From Ruminococcus albus AD2013 (lineage in GTDB: Bacteria > Bacillota > Clostridia > Oscillospirales > Ruminococcaceae), in the NCBI RefSeq assembly GCF_000526775.1, contig NZ_JAGS01000001.1, forward strand, positions 1,178,001-1,242,000: a DNA stretch of 64,000 bases. Direction: 5' to 3'. The translations under genes were made by a program, and so were the position numbers. The notes beneath the pieces were generated by a model that saw only the letters and a program-made list of their open reading frames with translations, did not search any database and was not told where the DNA came from. Each line of letters begins with the position of its first letter. The first letter of the stretch is position 1. Of this stretch, positions 58,760 to 64,000 are shown piece by piece.

Positions 58760-60613
58760 CTATATCTCCATGATTATAGGCAGTATCATAGGACTTCTCT
58801 TCGTCTTTGTGAAAATGAAATCAGAAAGATTGTCTTTCATCCTGCCCTTAATGGCATTCCATTCATGCATATTGCTGTCAAGACAGTTCTGCAAGGTTTC
58901 GGTGAGAAGCTCTTTCGCTTCATTCATCAGCTCTTCGCTCTCACGAACATAGACAAAGCCTCTCGAAACAAGATCGGGACCTGCAAGTATCTCGCCAACT
59001 GTCCTGTCTATTGTGGCAACAGCGATTATAAGACCGTCCTCAGCCAGATGCTTTCTGTCTCTCAGCACGATAGCACCAACGTCGCCAACACCCAGACCGT
59101 CAACAAGAACTCTGCCCGCAGGAACTTCACTCGTGATATTCATATCAACACCGTCAGTCTCGATAACATCACCGATACCGGCGATAATGATATTCTCCTC
59201 GGGTATGCCCACGCTCATAGCCGTCTGCTTGTGCTTCATCAGGTGCTTGAACTCGCCGTGTACTGGTATGAAGAACTTGGGTTTTGTTATAGAGAGCATA
59301 AGCTTCTGCTCTTCCTGACAAGCGTGTCCCGAAACGTGTACTTCGTACATCTTTTCGTATACTACCTCAGCACCCAGCTTCATAAGATCGTTGACGACCC
59401 TGGTGACCAGCTTTTCGTTGCCGGGTATGGGGTTAGCCGAGATTATTATGAAATCCTGGGGAGTTATGCTGACTTTTCGGTGCTCGTTCATGGACATTCT
59501 TGAAAGTGCAGACATAGGCTCGCCCTGACTGCCTGTTGTAACGAGAACTATCTGCTCGGGCAGATATCTGCCTATCATATCGATATCGATAAGCACGCCA
59601 TCGGGCACTTTAAGATAGCCAAGCTCGATGCCAACACTTATGACATTCACCATACTTCTGCCCGATACAGCAACTTTACGGCCTGTATTTACAGCGTTGT
59701 TGATTATCTGCTGAACTCTGTGGATATTCGATGCGAAGGTCGCAATGATTATACGCTTGCCCTCGCCCTTTGCAAACAGCATTTCCAGATTATCCCCGAC
59801 CTTGCGTTCACTGGCAGTATAGCCCGGACGCTCAGAGTTGGTGGAATCTGACATCAGTGCAAGAACACCCTTATTTCCGAGTTCCGCAAATCTGGGCAGA
59901 TCGATTATACCGCCCTCGATTGGAGTATAGTCTACCTTGAAGTCACCTGTGTGGATCAGAACACCTGCAGGTGTATGGATAGCCATTCCCACAGAATCGG
60001 GTATAGAATGGTTCACTCTGATGAATTCAACTGCCATACAGCCCATTCTGATGGTCTGACGCGGTGTCACTGTATTCAGCTTTACACTGTCCAGAAGAGC
60101 GTGCTCACGAAGCTTGCCTTCGATAAGTCCGATAGTCAGCCTTGTGCCGTAAACAGGAGTATTGGGGAATTTTTTCAGGAAATAAGGAAGTCCGCCGATG
60201 TGATCTTCGTGTCCGTGAGTGATAACTACGCCGCGAAGCTTTTCTATGTTCTTCTCAACATAGGAAAAATCAGGTATAACGATATCAACACCAAGCATCT
60301 CACTGTCAGGGAATGCAAGGCCGCAGTCGATGATAAACATATCGTTTGAACATTCGATGACAGTAAAGTTCTTGCCTATCTCGTTGAGACCGCCCAGAGG
60401 AATGATCTTAACGGGAGTACGGCGCTGTTCCTGCTGTTTGTTGTTATTGCCGCGCTGTCCCCTGCCGTTGGGACGAAGCTTAGCCTGAGAAGGTTCTGCG
60501 CTCTGTTTATTTTCTGCACCGCGTTTTATCGGCACACCTCTCAGTTTTCCATTACCTTGTACGTAACGTTTTGATGGCTTTCTTTTTCCGTTGTTAGAAT
60601 TGTTATTATTCAT
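58760..60613 (-). CDS. rnj: Ribonuclease J
   Basis: Endo/5'-3' exoribonuclease of mRNA decay (617 aa). A basic, Asn/Lys-rich, probably disordered extension covers the first 70 residues or so. The MBL domain then shows VIECSNDMFIIDCGLAFP, TH GHEDHIGG (metal site), HTGDFKVDYTP and ALMSDSTN; the beta-CASP region has TFASNIHRVQQIINNA and TTGSQGEPMSAL; HVSGHACQEE and FIPVHGEFKHL complete the site. The ATG at 60613 begins the Asn run, but no clear ribosome binding site precedes it. A long structured leader lies upstream. Confidence 0.93.
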   Translation of the reverse strand: MNNNNSNNGKRKPSKRYVQGNGKLRGVPIKRGAENKQSAEPSQAKLRPNGRGQRGNNNKQQEQRRTPVKIIPLGGLNEIGKNFTVIECSNDMFIIDCGLAFPDSEMLGVDIVIPDFSYVEKNIEKLRGVVITHGHEDHIGGLPYFLKKFPNTPVYGTRLTIGLIEGKLREHALLDSVKLNTVTPRQTIRMGCMAVEFIRVNHSIPDSVGMAIHTPAGVLIHTGDFKVDYTPIEGGIIDLPRFAELGNKGVLALMSDSTNSERPGYTASERKVGDNLEMLFAKGEGKRIIIATFASNIHRVQQIINNAVNTGRKVAVSGRSMVNVISVGIELGYLKVPDGVLIDIDMIGRYLPEQIVLVTTGSQGEPMSALSRMSMNEHRKVSITPQDFIIISANPIPGNEKLVTRVVNDLMKLGAEVVYEKMYEVHVSGHACQEEQKLMLSITKPKFFIPVHGEFKHLMKHKQTAMSVGIPEENIIIAGIGDVIETDGVDMNITSEVPAGRVLVDGLGVGDVGAIVLRDRKHLAEDGLIIAVATIDRTVGEILAGPDLVSRGFVYVRESEELMNEAKELLTETLQNCLDSNMHEWNAIKGRMKDNLSDFIFTKTKRSPMILPIIMEI

Positions 60614-60920
60614 GATCTGCAAAAATGCGCACCATAGTAAACGACATATATTTTCACACCAGCACAAGAAAATATTAATGCCCGATAATGAATATCTGTC
60701 GTTTGCTTCAGGAGCGCAAAAAGCTCCTTTCCCGCGGGAAAACGTATCCCGCCCGATATTTGATTTTTCCGTTAGAATAAGTGCAGTCCCATTTTATATA
60801 AGGACATGAGCGGCAGTTTTGGGATGAATGGATATCCCCTTGATAGATGACTGTTTAGACGAAACCGCCGACAGAGTCCGCCATGTTTCAGGCGGGATTG
60901 TATCCGAACAAAAATATCTT
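60614..60920 (-). promoter_or_regulatory. Long structured 5' leader of rnj
   Basis: About 300 nt between promoter and rnj start with several hairpins on either strand: a nine-pair stem 60811-60820/60861-60870 enclosing GGGAT/ATCCC, then GCGGGA/TCCCGC (60734-60752) and GGAGC/GCTCC (60711-60727). No ORF in it looks real. Autoregulation by RNase J is plausible but not shown. The remaining part of 60614-61090 holds the two divergent promoters. Confidence 0.5.
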
Positions 60921-60925
60921 ATTAT

Positions 60926-60954
60926 ATTTTACTCTATTTTTGACCGAATGTCAA
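60926..60954 (-). promoter_or_regulatory. Promoter of rnj operon
   Basis: Minus strand TTGACA, 17 bases, TAAAAT, about 310 bp before the rnj start. Confidence 0.72.
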
Positions 60955-61033
60955 GTGCATATTCTCTAAAGTCTGCATAAGGGTAAATAAATGTACTCAA
61001 AAACTCAGGCTCCAAAAATTTTCATTTGCCCCC

Positions 61034-61062
61034 TTTTCAAAATCCTGCCGATGTGTTATAAT
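61034..61062 (+). promoter_or_regulatory. Promoter of pcrA
   Basis: TTTTCA, 17 bases, TATAAT, close to the pcrA start. Confidence 0.65.
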
Positions 61063-61090
61063 ATATGTCTGAGATAACGGAGGTATACAA

Positions 61091-63433
61091 ATGAAAGATA
61101 TTGATATATTGAAAAAACAGGCACTTGAAAGATTTTTCAGCCGAATGAACCCCATGCAGCAGAAAGCTGTGTTCCGCGTGAACGGACCTCTGCTGATACT
61201 TGCTGGTGCAGGCAGCGGAAAGACTACTGTGCTTATCAACAGGATAGCCAATATGATACATTTCGGTGACGCTTACAACACCACAGGGCAGATATTCACC
61301 GAAGAAGAATCCGCATTTATTCAGGATTATGCCGAGGGAAGGACAGATGACGGCAAACGTCTCGCCGCAATAATAGGCACAAGGCAGGTTCGTCCCTGGA
61401 ATATCCTGGCAATAACTTTCACCAACAAAGCGGCAGGCGAACTCAAAGAGCGTATCGAAAAAATACTCGGCGAGGAAGGCAGGGGCATAGTTGCCGCAAC
61501 TTTCCATTCGGCTTGTGTACGTATTCTAAGGCGTGAGTGTGCGAATATCGGCTTCACTTCAAGCTTTGCCATATACGATACAGACGACTCAAAGCGCGTT
61601 ATAAAAGCCGCTATGAGATCACTTGATATAGATGAAAAAATGTTCCCCGTGAAAACTATCATGAGCGAGATATCTCACGCAAAGGACTCAATGATTACTC
61701 CCGAGGAATTTTCAAAAGATGCTGTTGGTGACTATTTCAAAAGCTCGGTGGCTAAGGTATACAAAAAGTATCAGCAGGAACTTCTTGCCAACAATGCCAT
61801 GGATTTCGATGACATAATCTGCCATACTGTGACGTTGTTTGAAAATTGCCCCGATGTACTCGACCATTACCAGAATTTGTATAAATATATAATGGTAGAC
61901 GAATATCAGGATACCAACCGTGTTCAGTTCAGGCTGGTCTCTCTGCTTTCACAAAAGTTCGGGAATATATGCGTTGTAGGTGATGATGACCAGAGTATCT
62001 ACCGTTTCCGCGGTGCGACTATCGAAAATATCCTGAATTTCGAGGAAGAATTCGGCTGTACAGCAGATGATGTTATCAAGCTTGAACAGAACTACCGTTC
62101 CACCCAGAATATACTTACCTGCGCCAACAAGCTCATCAGCAATAATGTTGGCAGAAAGGGCAAAAATCTCTGGACAGACTGCGGCGACGGAGAAAAAGTC
62201 ATTGTACATAAGTCTATGAACGAGCGTGACGAAGCTTCCTATATCGCAAGGACGATAACAGAAAACAACGATAACGGTAGACGCTGGGGCGACCACGCCG
62301 TCCTATATCGAATGAATGCCCAGTCAAACGCCCTTGAACAGGCAATGATAAAGGCAAGCATACCTTATAAGATCTTCGGCGGACTGAAATTCTATGAGCG
62401 CAAAGAGATAAAGGATATCCTTGCATATCTGGGAATCATCGCAAATCACGCCGATACTTTCAGGCTCCAGAGGATCATCAACGAACCCAAGCGCGGAATG
62501 GGCGATGCGACTGTACGGACAGTTTTGCAGGTATCCTCCGACCTGGGTGAAGATCCTATCTACGTAATGGAACATTCTACCGAATATGTTCCGCTAGCAA
62601 AAAAATCCAAAGCACTGACAGAATTTGCATTCATGATAGATGATCTGACCGAACTTTCCGAAGCGGTGACGCTGCCCGACCTGCTTGATGCAGTCGTTGA
62701 AAAAACAGGTTACGGCGCACTGATGAAACAACAGGGCGTTGAGGGTGAGATGCGTCTTGAAAATATTGCCGAGCTTAAATCCACAATGGCAAAATACGAA
62801 GAAGATGCGGAAGACCCTTCTCTTGACGGTTTCCTTGAAGAAGTCGCACTCTATACCGATATAGACACCCTTGACGAAACAGGCGATTATGTAGCACTGA
62901 TGACAATGCACGCCGCAAAGGGATTGGAGTTTCCTGTTGTATTTGTGGCAGGCATGGAGGACAACGTATTTCCGTCAAGCCGAAGCAGAGATTCCGAATC
63001 TGAACTTGAAGAGGAACGCCGCCTTGCCTATGTGGCAATAACCCGTGCCAAGGAACAGCTCCATCTTGTATACGCAGGTGAGCGTATGATCTACGGCAGT
63101 ACCCAGTACAACCGCGAATCTCAGTTCATCAAAGAACTTCCCGCTGAGAACATCGACAAGCAAGTACCTAAGCTTGACACTAAGCCAATGGGACGCCCTT
63201 CGGATAATATCTCCCTTGGCAGACAGATGGCGATGTATAACTCGGCAAAAGCTAAATCAAGTGAACCCGCCGAGACTTACAGCGTAGGAGAGAGAGTCCT
63301 TCACAAAAAGTTCGGCGAAGGCACGATAGTCGGTGTTACACCAATGGCAGGCGATACCATGCTGGAGATAGCCTTTGAGAAGGTCGGCACCAAAAAGATA
63401 TTCGCTAATTTTGCAAAACCTAAAAAGATATGA
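61091..63433 (+). CDS. pcrA: PcrA/UvrD-type DNA helicase
   Basis: Superfamily 1A 3'-5' helicase of repair and plasmid-type replication (780 aa). Motifs in order: Q-like MNPMQQKAVFRV, Walker A LAGAGSGKTTVLINR, NILAITFTNKAAGELKERI, TFHSACVRILRR, Walker B IMVDEYQDTNRVQ, VGDDDQSIYRFRGA, LEQNYRS, VLYRMNAQSNALEQ, LMTMHAAKGLEFPVVFVAGMED and RRLAYVAITRAKEQL. The C terminus has the Tudor-like RNA-polymerase-binding segment (GERVLHKKFGEGTIVGV). An insertion after motif I (FGDAYNTTGQIFTEEESAF) is longer than usual. GGAGG lies upstream. Confidence 0.95.
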   Translation: MKDIDILKKQALERFFSRMNPMQQKAVFRVNGPLLILAGAGSGKTTVLINRIANMIHFGDAYNTTGQIFTEEESAFIQDYAEGRTDDGKRLAAIIGTRQVRPWNILAITFTNKAAGELKERIEKILGEEGRGIVAATFHSACVRILRRECANIGFTSSFAIYDTDDSKRVIKAAMRSLDIDEKMFPVKTIMSEISHAKDSMITPEEFSKDAVGDYFKSSVAKVYKKYQQELLANNAMDFDDIICHTVTLFENCPDVLDHYQNLYKYIMVDEYQDTNRVQFRLVSLLSQKFGNICVVGDDDQSIYRFRGATIENILNFEEEFGCTADDVIKLEQNYRSTQNILTCANKLISNNVGRKGKNLWTDCGDGEKVIVHKSMNERDEASYIARTITENNDNGRRWGDHAVLYRMNAQSNALEQAMIKASIPYKIFGGLKFYERKEIKDILAYLGIIANHADTFRLQRIINEPKRGMGDATVRTVLQVSSDLGEDPIYVMEHSTEYVPLAKKSKALTEFAFMIDDLTELSEAVTLPDLLDAVVEKTGYGALMKQQGVEGEMRLENIAELKSTMAKYEEDAEDPSLDGFLEEVALYTDIDTLDETGDYVALMTMHAAKGLEFPVVFVAGMEDNVFPSSRSRDSESELEEERRLAYVAITRAKEQLHLVYAGERMIYGSTQYNRESQFIKELPAENIDKQVPKLDTKPMGRPSDNISLGRQMAMYNSAKAKSSEPAETYSVGERVLHKKFGEGTIVGVTPMAGDTMLEIAFEKVGTKKIFANFAKPKKI

Positions 63434-63437
63434 TCAC

Positions 63438-63463
63438 AGCCCGCGGATAATAACCCGCGGGCT
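63438..63463. terminator. Hairpin between convergent pcrA and metallophosphoesterase genes
   Basis: Nine-base arms AGCCCGCGG / CCGCGGGCT; the following T-tract is weak in both directions. Confidence 0.65.
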
Positions 63464-63486
63464 GGTTTCTATCAAGATATAATACT

Positions 63487-64000
63487 TTACCTGTCATAGA
63501 TATCAATGATAACATACTCCGAGATACACCCTGTTTTAAAAGGTATAGCCCAGCCTGAAATACCAGATGTAACGATAAATGTAGTATCACCACGTACTTC
63601 CTTGCCGTAGACCCTATCATTGAAACCCATAGCCAGCCCCACAAATCCCGAGGGGAAAATGTGCCCGCCATGGGTGTGCCCCGAAAGCACAAGGTCAGCA
63701 CCTGCGGCAGCTTCAGCATAATAATCTCTGGGCTGATGATCTATTATAATAGTGTACTTTTCTTCATCGGCCTGTTCCATAAGCTGCTTTGCAGATAACC
63801 TATCCTCATCGTGATGATCTTTCCTGCCTATGAAATTTACGTTACCTGCTTCAAAAACTTCGTCACGAAGTATCTTGACACCATTCTTTTCAAGCTCGGT
63901 ATAAAGATCGTCTATGGTGAAATCCCTGCCGTTGCCGTATCCCTTGTCGTGATTGCCGTCTACATATATCACGCCGTATTTAGTATCAATTTCCCCCAAT
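63487..64000 (-). CDS. Metallophosphoesterase, C-terminal part (start outside window)
   Basis: The C-terminal 170 residues of a calcineurin-like phosphoesterase, open at the right edge. Visible motifs are VDGNHDKG (metal Asn/His), FIGRKDHHD, IIIDHQP, LVLSGHTHGGHI and a C-terminal GISGWAIPFKTG stretch. This pattern resembles YkuE-type enzymes, often membrane-associated. The N-terminal DxH and any signal or membrane segment lie beyond the window, so location and substrate cannot be judged. Confidence 0.88.
   Translation of the reverse strand, partial: LGEIDTKYGVIYVDGNHDKGYGNGRDFTIDDLYTELEKNGVKILRDEVFEAGNVNFIGRKDHHDEDRLSAKQLMEQADEEKYTIIIDHQPRDYYAEAAAGADLVLSGHTHGGHIFPSGFVGLAMGFNDRVYGKEVRGDTTFIVTSGISGWAIPFKTGCISEYVIIDIYDR

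Noticed and set aside
60614..60920. 6S RNA or other known ncRNA gene
   Set aside because: The hairpins do not form the long single rod with central bubble of 6S RNA, and no other known RNA core was recognised.
1..64000. CRISPR arrays, tRNA or rRNA genes
   Set aside because: No regularly spaced repeats, T-loop-like gene ends or rRNA sequence were found on reading.

Overview
The window looks like chromosome of a low-to-moderate GC Gram-positive anaerobe of the Clostridia, most like a Ruminococcus-type member of the Oscillospiraceae. I infer this from the gene set: MurT/GatD lipid II amidation, an RNase J/GdpP/L9/DnaB/TilS/FtsH block, sporulation-type genes (sigG, spoVS, ymdB, a ymxH homologue), a secreted GH26 mannanase with an FN3-like tail, and HemZ. 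Promoters are nearly all sigma-A type with 17-bp spacers. No rRNA, tRNA or CRISPR array was seen.

Layout. 1-2868: end of murT, gatD, an unknown gene and endonuclease V. 2931-5571: an orphan LacI regulator, a small membrane protein and a complete IS1595-type insertion sequence. 5666-9730: thiamine salvage genes (TPP riboswitch, thiM, thiE, thiD, a methyltransferase, tenA). 9873-11945: GH26 mannanase. 11998-18224: a three-gene signalling operon with a degenerate HD-GYP protein, a hybrid histidine kinase and a canonical HD-GYP protein. 18489-19642: an unknown gene and a GH114-like lipoprotein. 19687-27490: recJ, relA/spoT, an MBL hydrolase, hemZ and an rlmD-like gene. 27644-33532: an ATPase, an esterase, a VanY-like pseudo-peptidase lipoprotein and a GH2 enzyme. 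33693-36578: dprA, and rpsB-tsf on the other strand. 36585-44016: ymxH and the interrupted sigG locus. 44005-48632: PHP phosphatase, sugar isomerase-like protein, UPF0210/UPF0237 pair and tmcAL. 48817-53416: ackA, spoVS, ymdB, ftsH. 53521-60613: rnj, gdpP, rplI, dnaB, tilS. 61091-64000: pcrA and the end of a metallophosphoesterase.

The main discovery is at 37346-43532. The forespore sigma factor gene sigG is split into a 5' half (37069-37365) and a 3' half (43523-44016) by a 6177-bp element bounded by a 10-bp direct repeat, ACGCAGTGCC. Recombination between the two copies would rejoin sigG in frame into a 256-residue protein. A large serine recombinase ends 22 bp inside the left copy, and a 41-residue ORF is translationally coupled in front of it. 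The reconstituted circular junction has clear dyad symmetry around the core, as expected of a serine-integrase attP. The cargo is an NAD salvage set (nicotinamide phosphoribosyltransferase, PRPP synthetase-like protein, nicotinamidase-like hydrolase) plus an MFS transporter. The layout parallels the skin element of sigK, but it sits in a forespore gene and has no phage structural genes.

Limits: everything is read by eye from one sequence. Family names rest on recognised motifs, not searches; promoters, hairpins and start choices are inferred from pattern and spacing.
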